DNA of 64,000 nucleotides from Polaromonas sp. (GCA_028292745.1 JAQGLT010000054.1:1-64000); one strand, 5' to 3'. Shown: positions 43,562-52,503, numbered from the stretch's first letter. Program-made: numbers and translations. The notes: generated by a model not told the origin, from the letters alone.

Positions 43562-43761
43562 ATGCGGCCCCCACGCTTGTCGCTTCGCGTACTGCGCTGC
43601 CCCCCGACGGGGCTGCTGCGCCTGCGGCCCGGCTGAGCCGGTTCCGCGGCCCTGGCTGGTTTGGATCTTTTGCCGCCTCGTGTGCTGTGATTCCTTTTGA
43701 AGGAAGTGGCCTTGTCCGGGATGGCAGGGGACGGCAGCATTTTTCTGGAAAATTTGAATGA
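43558..43761 (+). CDS. Small frame bridging pyrB and pyrC', doubtful gene
   Basis: A 67-codon frame starts inside the pyrB stop (ATGA) and ends inside the pyrC' start (ATGA), so it could couple translation of the two. Its first two thirds are a G+C-rich sequence (CGCTTCGCGTACTGCGCTGC, CCCCCCGACGGGGCTG) that I associate with a common intergenic repeat of Comamonadaceae. The peptide has no recognisable domain. It may be only a translational bridge over an inserted repeat. Confidence 0.25.
   Translation: MNAAPTLVASRTALPPDGAAAPAARLSRFRGPGWFGSFAASCAVIPFEGSGLVRDGRGRQHFSGKFE
43565..43660 (+). repeat. G+C-rich intergenic repeat-like element
   Basis: The segment reads CTTGTCGCTTCGCGTACTGC, then GCTGCCCCCCGACGGGGCTG and a stretch of CGG/GCC-rich palindromic sequence with TTCCGCGG. 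Identification as a repeat family rests on memory of similar sequences; only this one copy is seen in the window. Confidence 0.4.
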
Positions 43762-45053
43762 AACTTCTCATCAAGAACGGCCGCGTGATGGACCCCGCTT
43801 CGGGACTCGACCAGGTGGGCGACGTGGCGATCGCCGCCGGCCGCATCGTATCCCTTGGGGGGGCGGTGGCCGATTTCGTGCCCAACAGAACCATCGATGC
43901 GGCCGGCTGCATCGTGGCGCCGGGCCTGATCGATTTGTCCGCCCGGCTGCGCGAACCCGGCCATGAGCATGAAGGCATGCTTGAGAGCGAACTGGCCGCG
44001 GCAGTGGCCGGCGGCGTGACCAGCCTGGTGTGTCCGCCCGACACCGACCCGGTGCTCGATGAGCCCGGCCTAGTCGAAATGCTCAAGTTCCGTGCGGAAA
44101 AACTGCACCAGTCGCGCGTCTTTCCACTCGGTGCCCTGACGCGCGAGCTCAAAGGCGAGGCGTTGACCGAAATGGTCGAGTTGACCGAATCGGGCTGCGT
44201 GGCCTTCAGCCAGGCCGAAGTGCCGCTGGTCAATACGCAGGTGCTGCTGCGTGCGCTGCAGTACGCGGCCACGTTTGGCTATTCGGTGTGGCTGCGCCCG
44301 CAGGAAATCCATTTGGGCAAGGGCGTGGCCGCCAGCGGTGCGCTCGCGACCCGCCTGGGGCTGAGCGGCGTGCCGGTGGCGGCCGAAACCATCGCCCTGC
44401 ACACGATTTTTGAACTGATGCGCGCCACCGGTGCGCGGGTCCATTTGTGCCGCATCAGCAGCGCCGCCGGCGTGGCGCTGGTGGCCCAGGCCAAGGCCGA
44501 AGGGCTGGCCGTGACCTGCGACATCAGCATCAACAGCCTGCACCTGACCGATCTGGACATTGGCTACTTCGACAGCCGGATGCGCCTGGACCCGCCGCTG
44601 CGCCAGCAGCGCGACCGCGATGCGTTGCGGCAGGGGCTGGCCGACGGCACGATCGATGCCCTGGTGTCCGACCATAACCCGGTCAGCGAAGACGCCAAGA
44701 CCTTGCCGTTCGCCGAAGCCGAGCCGGGCGCCACCGGCCTCGAACTGCTGCTGGGCCTGGCCTGCAAATGGGGCAATGACAGCCAGGCAGGCCTGCGCCG
44801 GGCGCTGGCCGTGCTGACCAGCGAGCCGGGGCGGGTGCTGGGCCCTGCGCTCGGCACCCTGCAGGCCAGCGCGGGCCGCCTGGTCAAGGGGGGCATGGCC
44901 GATATCTGCATTTTCGATGCGGGCAGCACCTGGACGGTGGAGCCGTCTGCACTGCGCAGCCAGGGCAAGCACACGCCTTTTTCGGGTTATGAATTGCCGG
45001 TCCGGGTGCGCTACACCCTGGTGGGCGGCCAGCTGGCGTTCGAGCGTGCCTGA
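43758..45053 (+). CDS. Non-catalytic dihydroorotase-like protein (PyrC'/PyrX)
   Basis: The 431-residue product has the amidohydrolase fold, but the first metal motif, normally DLHVHLREPG, reads DLSARLREPG (Ser61, Arg63), so the HxH pair is lost. Other ligand positions also differ (VHLCRISS for the usual HVS region). The strings VAPGLIDLSARLREPGHE and CPPDTDPVLD match the inactive PyrC' of Pseudomonas, which supports the ATCase dodecamer. An active dihydroorotase must be encoded elsewhere. It follows pyrB through a 67-codon bridging frame. Confidence 0.88.
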   Translation: MKLLIKNGRVMDPASGLDQVGDVAIAAGRIVSLGGAVADFVPNRTIDAAGCIVAPGLIDLSARLREPGHEHEGMLESELAAAVAGGVTSLVCPPDTDPVLDEPGLVEMLKFRAEKLHQSRVFPLGALTRELKGEALTEMVELTESGCVAFSQAEVPLVNTQVLLRALQYAATFGYSVWLRPQEIHLGKGVAASGALATRLGLSGVPVAAETIALHTIFELMRATGARVHLCRISSAAGVALVAQAKAEGLAVTCDISINSLHLTDLDIGYFDSRMRLDPPLRQQRDRDALRQGLADGTIDALVSDHNPVSEDAKTLPFAEAEPGATGLELLLGLACKWGNDSQAGLRRALAVLTSEPGRVLGPALGTLQASAGRLVKGGMADICIFDAGSTWTVEPSALRSQGKHTPFSGYELPVRVRYTLVGGQLAFERA

Positions 45054-45106
45054 AGGATGCTGAGCCGCCTTTTTCCTTGCCCGCCAGCCCTGTTCCAGGT
45101 GCCTGC

Positions 45107-45844
45107 ATGCGGCGGCTGACCGGCTGCCTCCGGCTGCTGCGTATGCTGGGCCATATTATTTCGGGCTTGTGGATTGCGGCCGTGCGCCTGCCGCGCCTGC
45201 CTGCGCTCCAGCAAAGCGCGCAGGTCCAGGCCTGGTCCCTGGCGCTGCTGGGCCATGCCGGCGTGTCGCTGCAGGTTTTCGGCCAGCCGCCCGTGGCCGG
45301 GCCGATGCTGCTGGTGGCCAACCACATCTCCTGGCTTGACATTCCGGTGATGCATGCTGCGCGCCATTGCCGGTTCGTGTCCAAGGCGGACGTGCGGAGT
45401 TGGCCGCTCATCGGCACCCTGGCGACCGCTGCGGGGACGCTCTACATTGAGCGCACCTCACGGCGCGATGCCTTGCGGGTCGTCCATCTCATGCGCGACG
45501 CGCTGAAGGCAGGCGAGGTGCTGGCCGTGTTTCCCGAGGGCACAACGGGCGACGGGCGCGCGCTGCTGCCTTTTCATGCCAACTTGCTCCAAGCGGCGAT
45601 TTCAGCCGATGTGTCCGCTCAGCCGGTCGGCCTGCGCTTTATCGACCGCGCCAGCGGCGAAACCAGCCATGCACCCAGCTACCTCGGCAACGAGACACTG
45701 TGGAACTCTTTGTGGCGCACCCTGTGCGCTCCCCCGATTGCCGCGGTGGTCCATTTCGGCGAACCGGAACCGGCCGCAAGCCGCGACCGCCGTGCCTGGA
45801 GCGAGCATTTGCGGTGCACGGTGGACGCTTTGCGCCAAAGCTGA
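45107..45844 (+). CDS. 1-acyl-sn-glycerol-3-phosphate acyltransferase (PlsC family)
   Basis: The enzyme should acylate lysophosphatidic acid or a related lysophospholipid at the inner membrane. The ATG at 45107 behind CAGGTG is preferred over a TTG ten codons upstream. The 245-residue product has an N-terminal hydrophobic helix and the acyltransferase motifs NHISWLD (H-x4-D), the SKADVRSWPLIG region and FPEGTTGDG. Family members with this length include PlsC and ornithine-lipid OlsA, and these cannot be separated here. Confidence 0.88.
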   Translation: MRRLTGCLRLLRMLGHIISGLWIAAVRLPRLPALQQSAQVQAWSLALLGHAGVSLQVFGQPPVAGPMLLVANHISWLDIPVMHAARHCRFVSKADVRSWPLIGTLATAAGTLYIERTSRRDALRVVHLMRDALKAGEVLAVFPEGTTGDGRALLPFHANLLQAAISADVSAQPVGLRFIDRASGETSHAPSYLGNETLWNSLWRTLCAPPIAAVVHFGEPEPAASRDRRAWSEHLRCTVDALRQS

Positions 45845-45890
45845 CGCAGGCACTGCCGGGGTGAGCCGGGCGTTACGGCCTGGATGCATT

Positions 45891-45945
45891 TGCTATGAAA
45901 TAAATAGCTGGTCACGCTTGACCAGCCTGCGCTGGCAGTGCTTTT
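45891..45945 (-). repeat. Interspersed GCTAT/ATAGC intergenic repeat, copy 7
   Basis: The plus strand reads TGCTATGAAATAAATAGC followed by GGTCACGCTTGACC and GCGCTGGCAGTGCTTTT, the family plan in minus orientation. The spacer itself is palindromic (GGTCA/TGACC). It lies between the convergent acyltransferase and ABC ATPase genes. Confidence 0.72.
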
Positions 45946-45959
45946 GATGCTGAAATGCT

Positions 45960-47027
45960 TCACGCTTGGCGCACAAAGGTCACCACATGGTCGACTTCTG
46001 CCCGAATGCCCACCCACTCGCCAAGCGCATGGTCGTGGTGGCTGGGCACATGCGCCAGCACCGCCTCGCCGCTGGCCAGTTGCAGCGTGTAAAGGAATTC
46101 CGAACCGCGAAACGCCTTGCGGATGATTTTTGCCTTCACCAGCGCGGTGTCGTCGTGCACGATGTCATCGGCCCGCAGCAGCACATCGCATTCACCGCCG
46201 GGATAGCTCGACGGCAAGGGGCATTCATCCTGTCCGCTCAGCTCGCCCAGCGCGGTGCGCGCCACCACGCCGCCGCCCTGGTGCAGCAGCGTGGCCGGAA
46301 TGAAGACCCCATGGCCGATAAAGTCGGCCACGAACCGGGTGGCCGGCCGGTGGTAGAGCGCATAGGCCTCATCCCACTGGTGCAGGCGCCCCTCGTGCAT
46401 CACGCCGATACGGTCCCCGATGGCAAACGCTTCAAGCTGGTCATGGGTGACGAACAGGGCGGTGGCGCCGGCCGCTTTCAGGATGGCCCGCACCTCATGC
46501 GCCAGCCGCTCGCGCAAGTCCACATCCAGGTTGGAAAACGGTTCGTCCAGCAGCAGCAGGCGCGGCCCGGGGGCCAGGGCCCGCGCCAGGGCGACGCGCT
46601 GCTGCTGGCCGCCCGACAGTTCATGGGGAAAGCGTTGATGGGCCGTGCCCATGCCCACGAGCTCCAGCACTTCATTGACGCGCTGGCTGCGGGCCGCAGG
46701 GCTTGAGCGCGTCAGCCCGAAAGCCACGTTGCGGGCAACATTCAAATGCGGAAACAACGCGTAGTCCTGGAACACCATGCCAATCTGGCGCGACTCGGCC
46801 GGGACATGCACCTGCGCGCTGCTGACGGTTTGCCGGGCCAGCCGGATGGTGCCGGCCTGTGCGCGCTCGAGCCCGGCGACCGCACGCAGCAAGGTGGTCT
46901 TGCCGCAACCCGATGGGCCGATCAGCACGCCAATCTCGCCGGCTTGCAGGTTGAAGGAGACGCCATCGACCGCCATGTGGGCGTGTCCCGCGTAATGCAC
47001 GCCAAGTTGAGAGACTTCCAGGAACAT
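45960..47027 (-). CDS. Iron(III)-type ABC transporter ATP-binding protein (FbpC-like)
   Basis: The start at 47027 (MFLEVSQLGVHYAG) is the family start. The 355-residue ATPase has Walker A GPSGCGKTT, signature LSGGQQQRVALARAL, Walker B LLLLDEPFSNLD and H-loop VTHDQ, then a C-terminal TOBE-type regulatory region. It resembles FbpC/CysA-group importers for ferric iron. It is divergent from the permease gene, with a candidate Fur box between. No periplasmic binding protein gene is adjacent. Confidence 0.88.
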   Translation of the reverse strand: MFLEVSQLGVHYAGHAHMAVDGVSFNLQAGEIGVLIGPSGCGKTTLLRAVAGLERAQAGTIRLARQTVSSAQVHVPAESRQIGMVFQDYALFPHLNVARNVAFGLTRSSPAARSQRVNEVLELVGMGTAHQRFPHELSGGQQQRVALARALAPGPRLLLLDEPFSNLDVDLRERLAHEVRAILKAAGATALFVTHDQLEAFAIGDRIGVMHEGRLHQWDEAYALYHRPATRFVADFIGHGVFIPATLLHQGGGVVARTALGELSGQDECPLPSSYPGGECDVLLRADDIVHDDTALVKAKIIRKAFRGSEFLYTLQLASGEAVLAHVPSHHDHALGEWVGIRAEVDHVVTFVRQA

Positions 47028-47042
47028 GGGTCGATTGTAGAT

Positions 47043-47061
47043 GCTTACAATTCTCATTTGC
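47043..47061. promoter_or_regulatory. Candidate Fur box between the divergent ABC transporter genes
   Basis: The minus strand reads GCAAATGAGAATTGTAAGC, which I count as 12 of 19 matches to GATAATGATAATCATTATC, with the well-known core AATGAGAATT. It lies in the 113-base gap between the ATPase and permease genes, a position suited to iron-dependent repression of both. Confidence 0.5.
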
Positions 47062-47140
47062 AGTCACCAGCCGCAGACACCAGGGCGAAAGCAGGTGGTC
47101 GGCCTCACACCGGCTAACTAACAGCCTTTTTTGGGTTCTC

Positions 47141-48763
47141 ATGCTCCGTCGCCTTTTTTCCCGATTTTTGCCCTCGGCTTTTTTGATCTTGCTGGTCAGC
47201 CTTCTCACCTTGCCGGTGCTGGCCGTGCTGCTGTCATGGCTGGCATTCGACAGCGAGGCAGGCTCGATCCTGACGCAGATGCTGCAGACCGTGCTGCCCA
47301 GCTATGCCTGGACGTCGCTGCTGCTGTGCCTGCTGGTGGGGACGGGCGTGGCCGTCATTGGCATGGCAACTGCCAGTGCGGTGACGCTGTTCGCTTTTCC
47401 CGGCCGCCGTGTCTTTGAGTGGGCCTTGCTGCTGCCGCTGGCCATGCCGGCGTATGTGGTGGCCTATGCCTATACCGACTTCCTGCAGTACGGCGGGCCG
47501 CTGCAGTCATCGCTGCGCACGGCATTCGGACTGCAGGGCCGCCTGCTGCCCGAGGTGCGCAGTTTGGGCGGGGCGGTGGGGGTGTTTACCGCAGCGCTCT
47601 ATCCTTACGTGTATCTGCTGGCGCGTACCGCCCTGTCGGAGCGGGCCGTGCATCTGATGGAGGCGGCCCGGCTGCTGGGCGCGCCGCTGTCCCGCCGAAT
47701 CCGCCAGGTCGCCTTGCCGCTGGCGCGCCCGGCGGTCGCTGCCGGCGTGGCGCTGGCCCTGATGGAAACATTGGCCGACTTTGGGGTGTCGAGCTATTTT
47801 GGCATCCAGACCTTCACCGCCGGGATCTACAAGGCCTGGCTGTCCATGGACAACCGCATGGCGGCGGCGCAGCTGGCGACCGTGCTGCTGCTGTTCGTCG
47901 CCGTGCTGCTGCGCGTGGAGCACAGCGCCCAGCAACGCATGCGCTTTGCCGGCGGACGGGGAGGGCGCGCGGGGTCGGCTGACTCGGTGCCGGTTCAGCT
48001 GCGCGGCGGACAGGCGGCGCTGGCCTGGGCGGTTTGCGCCGCACCCATCGCTTTCGGCTTTGTGCTGCCGGTGCTGTTCATGCTGCGCCCGCTGGTGCTG
48101 GGCTGGGACAACTTGCTGTGGGACCAGTTTTTCCGCTGGACGTTCAACAGCCTGTGGCTGGCTGGCCTGAGCGCCCTGCTGGCCACCGCGCTGGCGCTGG
48201 GCCTGGCGTTTGCGGTTCGGCGCCAGCCCAGCGGGCTTACCCAGGGGGCGGTGCAGCTGGCCAGTCTGGGCTATGCCGTTCCGGGCGCGGTGATCGTGGT
48301 CGGCTTGCTGCTGCCCGTCGGCTGGCTGCAGGCGGCGGCGCCGCAGTCCGGGGTGGGTTTTTGGATCACCGGAACGGTGCTTGGCGTGGTCTGGGCCTAT
48401 CTGGTGCGGTTTTGTGCGGTGGCGCTGCAAAGCCTGCAAAGCGGCTATTCACGCATTCCGTCCAGCTTTGACGACAGCGCACGGATGCTGGGCACCACCG
48501 GCGCGGGCCTGTTGGCGCGGGTGCATTGGCCGCTGCTCAAGCGCTCGGTGGCCGCAGCGGGTTTGCTGGTGTTCGTGGACGTCATGAAAGAGCTTCCGGC
48601 CACGCTGGTGCTGCGCCCGTTCAACAGCGACACCCTGGCCGTGGTGACCTACCAGCTCGCCCGGGATGAACGCCTGGGCGAGGCCGCGTTGCCGGCGCTG
48701 GTGCTCGTGCTGGTCGGCCTGATGCCGGTGGCCCTGCTGAGCCGTACCCTGCGTGCAAAATAA
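47141..48763 (+). CDS. Iron(III)-type ABC transporter permease (FbpB-like)
   Basis: The 540-residue product has about twelve transmembrane segments and two repeated binding-protein-dependent permease domains, as in FbpB/SfuB. Each half carries an EAA-like loop: EAARLLGAPLSRRIRQVALP in the first, and DSARMLGTTGAGLLARVHWP in the second. It is the only permease needed for this transporter class. The divergent ATPase gene is the obvious partner; the binding protein must lie elsewhere. Confidence 0.9.
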   Translation: MLRRLFSRFLPSAFLILLVSLLTLPVLAVLLSWLAFDSEAGSILTQMLQTVLPSYAWTSLLLCLLVGTGVAVIGMATASAVTLFAFPGRRVFEWALLLPLAMPAYVVAYAYTDFLQYGGPLQSSLRTAFGLQGRLLPEVRSLGGAVGVFTAALYPYVYLLARTALSERAVHLMEAARLLGAPLSRRIRQVALPLARPAVAAGVALALMETLADFGVSSYFGIQTFTAGIYKAWLSMDNRMAAAQLATVLLLFVAVLLRVEHSAQQRMRFAGGRGGRAGSADSVPVQLRGGQAALAWAVCAAPIAFGFVLPVLFMLRPLVLGWDNLLWDQFFRWTFNSLWLAGLSALLATALALGLAFAVRRQPSGLTQGAVQLASLGYAVPGAVIVVGLLLPVGWLQAAAPQSGVGFWITGTVLGVVWAYLVRFCAVALQSLQSGYSRIPSSFDDSARMLGTTGAGLLARVHWPLLKRSVAAAGLLVFVDVMKELPATLVLRPFNSDTLAVVTYQLARDERLGEAALPALVLVLVGLMPVALLSRTLRAK

Positions 48764-48946
48764 TCAGCCGGTCTACCACCCGCCCCGATGTAGGCAGGCG
48801 ACTACCCATGGCATGAATGAATGCTTACCCCATTTTGACAATGGCCGCGCTAGGATTTGCAGGCTGCAAGCTCCGGTCCAGAAGAAAGTCCTGGCGGAGT
48901 ATCCCGAATCCTCGGGCAGATGGACATTAGTTCGGAAAGGACTTGT

Positions 48947-49168
48947 ATGAACCAAGATCGCATAGAAGGTAACTGGCATCAGTTCAAGGGCAATGTTAAG
49001 GAGCAGTGGGGCAAGTTGACCGACGATGACCTGGATGTCATCGCCGGCAAGCGGGAACACTTGCTGGGCAAGATCCAGGAGCGCCATGGCGTAACCCAGG
49101 AGGAGGCTGAAAAGCAGCTTGACAACTGGCATCAGCACAATCCCACGAATTTATTCGAACGCTACTGA
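48947..49168 (+). CDS. CsbD-family stress response protein
   Basis: The ATG at 48947 follows GGAAAGGA and opens MNQDRIEGNWHQFKGNVKEQ, the CsbD family start. The 73-residue hydrophilic protein has the second family string WGKLTDDDLDVIAGKREHLLGKIQ. CsbD-like proteins are abundant stress-induced small proteins of unknown biochemical function. A short CCCGA/TCGGG hairpin lies in the leader at 48903-48916. Confidence 0.93.
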   Translation: MNQDRIEGNWHQFKGNVKEQWGKLTDDDLDVIAGKREHLLGKIQERHGVTQEEAEKQLDNWHQHNPTNLFERY

Positions 49169-49221
49169 GCACCGGCTGCCTGTGGCGCCTATCCATTCAT
49201 TTCTTTAAAGATCGGGGAATC

Positions 49222-49794
49222 ATGATGAAAACAAAACTTTTGATGCTGACTGTCGCGATGTCCTGCATGTTTGCTGGCAACGCCGTGGCCTTGACCAAAG
49301 ACGAATACAAGACCCACAAAGACCAGATCAGCGCCGACTACAAAGCCAGCCGCGACAAGTGCGGCGCCATGAAGGACAACGCCAAGGACATTTGCATGGC
49401 GCAGGCAAAGGGCACCGAAAAAGTGGCCAAGGCCGAACTCGAATCCCAGTACAAGCCCAGCGCCAAGCACTCGCGCGATGTGGCCATGGCCAAGGGCGAT
49501 GCCGCCTACGACGTGGCCAAGGAAAAGTGCGACGACCTGGCTGGCAATGCCAAGGATGTCTGCGTCAAGGACGCCAAGGCTGCCCATGTGAAGGCCAAGG
49601 AAGACGCCAAGGTGGTCAAGGCCTCGGCCGAAGGCAGCGCCAACAGGACCGAAAAGGTGAACGAGGCGAAAAAGGACGCCAGTGCGGAAACGCGCGAAGC
49701 CAACTACAAGGCGGCCAAAGAGCGTTGCGACAGCCTGGCAGGCAATGCCAAGGACACCTGCCAAAAAGAAGCGAAAGCCAAGTTCAATATGTAA
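49222..49794 (+). CDS. Periplasmic protein with three Cys-x-N-A-K-D-x-Cys repeats
   Basis: A signal peptide (LLMLTVAMSCMFAGNAVA) precedes a charged helical protein of about 170 residues. Three related units are visible: KCGAMKDNAKDICMAQAKG, KCDDLAGNAKDVCVKDAKA and RCDSLAGNAKDTCQKEAKA, each with a Cys pair ten residues apart. The rest is Lys/Ala/Glu-rich and probably coiled. The paired cysteines could form disulfides or bind a metal. It is next to csbD, suggesting a stress-related role; no function is established. Confidence 0.75.
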   Translation: MMKTKLLMLTVAMSCMFAGNAVALTKDEYKTHKDQISADYKASRDKCGAMKDNAKDICMAQAKGTEKVAKAELESQYKPSAKHSRDVAMAKGDAAYDVAKEKCDDLAGNAKDVCVKDAKAAHVKAKEDAKVVKASAEGSANRTEKVNEAKKDASAETREANYKAAKERCDSLAGNAKDTCQKEAKAKFNM

Positions 49795-49843
49795 TTGGCA
49801 TTTGATGGCATGTCACTCGGCGGGTTTTTCAAGCCGATAGATA

Positions 49844-49882
49844 GAAATCCCGGTGCTGTGCAGACAGGCCGGGATTTTTTCA
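49844..49882 (+). terminator. Hairpin terminator after the Cys-repeat protein gene
   Basis: The stem AAATCCCGG / CCGGGATTT with a loop of about 15 bases is followed by a T run (GATTTTTTC), about 50 bases after the stop codon. Confidence 0.8.
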
Positions 49883-49950
49883 TTGGGCATGCTGTTGGAC
49901 GAGTTTTCATGGTCAAAATGCCGTCTGGCGCTTTACCTATAAGCGTTTGA

Positions 49951-49980
49951 TGCTATAAATAAAATAGCCTCTAGCGTCAC
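49951..49980 (-). repeat. Interspersed GCTAT/ATAGC repeat, shortened copy 8
   Basis: The palindrome GCTATAAATAAAATAGC is directly followed by CTCTAGCG. The variable spacer is absent and the block orientation differs from full-length copies, so this looks like a rearranged or minimal copy. Confidence 0.55.
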
Positions 49981-50017
49981 TTTGCAGCTCAGCCATCGCA
50001 AACGCGTTGGCAGGCCT

Positions 50018-52213
50018 TCAGACCGGTGCCGCGGCCAGCGGGCGATGGGGCTTGGCCATCACCCGTTCGATGGTGTCCGCCAGAAGTTCGGGCGAGCAAG
50101 GCTTGGGAATCACTTCAAACCCGAGCCGCGAGATGGTATCGAGTTGCTCCGCGTAGCCAGTCATCAAGATCGTCTTGAGTTCGGGATAGCGTTCGGCAAC
50201 CTGCAGCGCCAGCCCGAGTCCATCGATAGCGCCGGGCATGACCACATCACTCAGCAAAAGGTCTGGCAGACAAGCTTGGCGCGCCAGCCAGTCCCCGGCA
50301 TGGATGGCGCGGTCAAAATGCGTCACCTTGCAGCCCATTGCCTCCAGGGCCGGAATCAGCGCGGTCGCCACCTCGTCGTTGTCCTCGACCAGCAGCAGAT
50401 TTCTTGCAAGATGATGCATTGACGTTGCCAGCGCTTTTGCCGGCGCAGCCACCTTGTCGGCCATGGCCGGGAAAAACAGGTTCACCGTCGTGCCGACCCC
50501 CACCTGGCTTTCGAGGGTGGCCAGGCCTCCGGCCCGCTGGCACAGGCCGTAAATCTGGCTCAGGCCCAGGCCGGTTCCCTCGCCGACAGGCTTGGTCGTG
50601 AAAAATGGCTCGAATACCTTGTCCACAAGGTCGGGCTTGATTCCCATGCCGGTGTCGCTCACCGCGACCACCACCATGTCGCCAGTCAGTTGCGCCGGCA
50701 GGTTTGTCGTCGCGTTGCGGGCCACAATGCTGAAGCGTCCGCCCGACGGCATGGCATCTTTCGCATTGATGGCCAGATTGATCAGGGCCAGCTCAAGCTC
50801 GGCCGAATCGACCAGAATGGTTTTTGTGTCGGCAGACGCCTCGACCACGATCTGGATCTGTTTGCCCAGCACGGGTGTGAGCAGGTCATGCACGGTGGCC
50901 AGCCGTTCCTGCAAATTCAGGTACTCCGGCACCAAAGGCTGACGACGGGAAAAGGCCAGCAGCTGGCGGGTCAGCTTGGTCGCCGACTGGATGGCCCGGC
51001 TGATCGACTCCACGTGCTTGCCGTCGACAGACGGATGCTTGCGCTTGAGCAGGTACAGGTTGGTGTTGATCACCATCAGCGCATTGTTGAAGTCGTGCGC
51101 GACGCCGCCGGTCAGCCGCCCCAGTGCTTCCATTTTTTGCGCCTGCAGCAGCGCTTCTTCGACTTGTCGCCGGCTGAGCGTTTCCTCTTTCAGCCGCTGC
51201 GCCGAATCCAGCGCGTCCCGGGTACGGCGCAAGGCAATACGCGCTGCCAGAAACAACCCCAGCATCGGCGGCAGCCCGAAAGCGGCAAGCCAGGCCATCT
51301 CGCGCATCCAGCGCTGCCTGATTTGCGCTGTGTCCATTCCGGTACCCAGATACACCGGGTAGTTGCCGACCTTGCTATAGGTCAGCAGGCGGTTGCGCCC
51401 GTCAACCGATGACACGCCATGCGCGTTGCCGCTTTTTTTTCCCGAACGGATCTGGCTCATGACCGGGCTGTTGGGCGCGAGCCGGGTCGGCTGATTGGCT
51501 ATCAACGGCCACCTTGCCAGGATGCTTCCGTCCTCGTGCAGCAAGGTGACGGCCATGCCCGGCTCCTCGTCCACGATGTCCTTATAAAACTTCTGAAAGT
51601 AGCTCGGGTGCAAGCCGATGGACGCCAGGCCCGTAAAGCTTCCGGTCGGCGCATACCGTCCATAGCTCATGGTAATAAACGTCTCGCCCGTGGTATAGCC
51701 TGTTATCGGCTCCGCAATGTGCAGTCCGCCGCGCTTTTGCGCGTGCCAGTTAAAAAAAGAACGGTCACGAATATTCAGATTCGATGCCACCGGGTAGCTG
51801 CGGTCATTGGCCAGCGGCTGCCCCTGGGCATCCCAGATCCAGATGGATTGCGTTTGCGCTTTATCCCGGGAAAAAGACTGGAACTGCTCGTGAAGTGATT
51901 TTTCTCGGCTTCGCAGCGTCGCAGCGTCTTCGTTTCCCACGGCGTCCAGAATGCGGTTGAGGATGATCTCGTTGGTTTCGAAGATTTTTAACGCATGTTC
52001 CCGGGCCAGCCGCACAGCCCGGTCCAGGCGCAGTTCGCTTTCGGCCCGCATCTGCTGATAGAGGTAGGCTCCTCCGGCAATGTAGGCCAACAAGGGCGCG
52101 GCAATGAACAGCAGCAGCAAAACCCGCAGCGGCAACAGCATGGATGAGCGTTCCAGCTTCGGCGGATGCGAAATATCAGCTTTTTGAGCGATATCGGAGC
52201 CAAAAGAAGTCAT
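50018..52213 (-). CDS. Hybrid sensor histidine kinase with Cache-type sensor and receiver
   Basis: The start at 52213 (MTSFGSDIAQKAD) puts a short cytoplasmic tail before TM1; the longest frame adds 82 residues across an intergenic region. The 731-residue product has TM1 (LRVLLLLFIAAPLLAYIAGG), a dCache-like periplasmic sensor (SIWIWDAQGQPLANDRSYPV), TM2, a HisKA domain with GGVAHDFNN, a HATPase domain (GEGTGLGLSQIYG) and a C-terminal receiver with the phosphoacceptor in LLLSDVVMPGAIDG. There is no output domain and no adjacent regulator. The signal is unknown. Confidence 0.92.
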   Translation of the reverse strand: MTSFGSDIAQKADISHPPKLERSSMLLPLRVLLLLFIAAPLLAYIAGGAYLYQQMRAESELRLDRAVRLAREHALKIFETNEIILNRILDAVGNEDAATLRSREKSLHEQFQSFSRDKAQTQSIWIWDAQGQPLANDRSYPVASNLNIRDRSFFNWHAQKRGGLHIAEPITGYTTGETFITMSYGRYAPTGSFTGLASIGLHPSYFQKFYKDIVDEEPGMAVTLLHEDGSILARWPLIANQPTRLAPNSPVMSQIRSGKKSGNAHGVSSVDGRNRLLTYSKVGNYPVYLGTGMDTAQIRQRWMREMAWLAAFGLPPMLGLFLAARIALRRTRDALDSAQRLKEETLSRRQVEEALLQAQKMEALGRLTGGVAHDFNNALMVINTNLYLLKRKHPSVDGKHVESISRAIQSATKLTRQLLAFSRRQPLVPEYLNLQERLATVHDLLTPVLGKQIQIVVEASADTKTILVDSAELELALINLAINAKDAMPSGGRFSIVARNATTNLPAQLTGDMVVVAVSDTGMGIKPDLVDKVFEPFFTTKPVGEGTGLGLSQIYGLCQRAGGLATLESQVGVGTTVNLFFPAMADKVAAPAKALATSMHHLARNLLLVEDNDEVATALIPALEAMGCKVTHFDRAIHAGDWLARQACLPDLLLSDVVMPGAIDGLGLALQVAERYPELKTILMTGYAEQLDTISRLGFEVIPKPCSPELLADTIERVMAKPHRPLAAAPV

Positions 52214-52503
52214 CTTGTTGTTTCTGCGTGTTGCTATTTTGCGCGGAATAATAACCCAGCCTTCCGCTGATCTGGAAAATGCAAAGCATGCAAAGATAAA
52301 CCGTGCCGCGCCGGATATCTTCCTGACAACACCGCTTGGCTGCGGGGGGCTAGGCAGACCAGCACCGGTCAGTTCACAGCGATTTTTCTGGGGTGCATTC
52401 AAGCGCCTCCCGCCATGGATGCATGACTTCCGCGCCTGGCGGCTGGAGTAAAAATTCATTTATTGCGCTCCGTCTGAAGCACGTAAAGAATCAAGTAAAA
52501 AGT

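Noticed and set aside
42872..44272. Minus-strand 466-codon frame opposite pyrB and pyrC'
   Set aside because: It is antisense to motif-bearing genes and has no domain or ribosome binding site.
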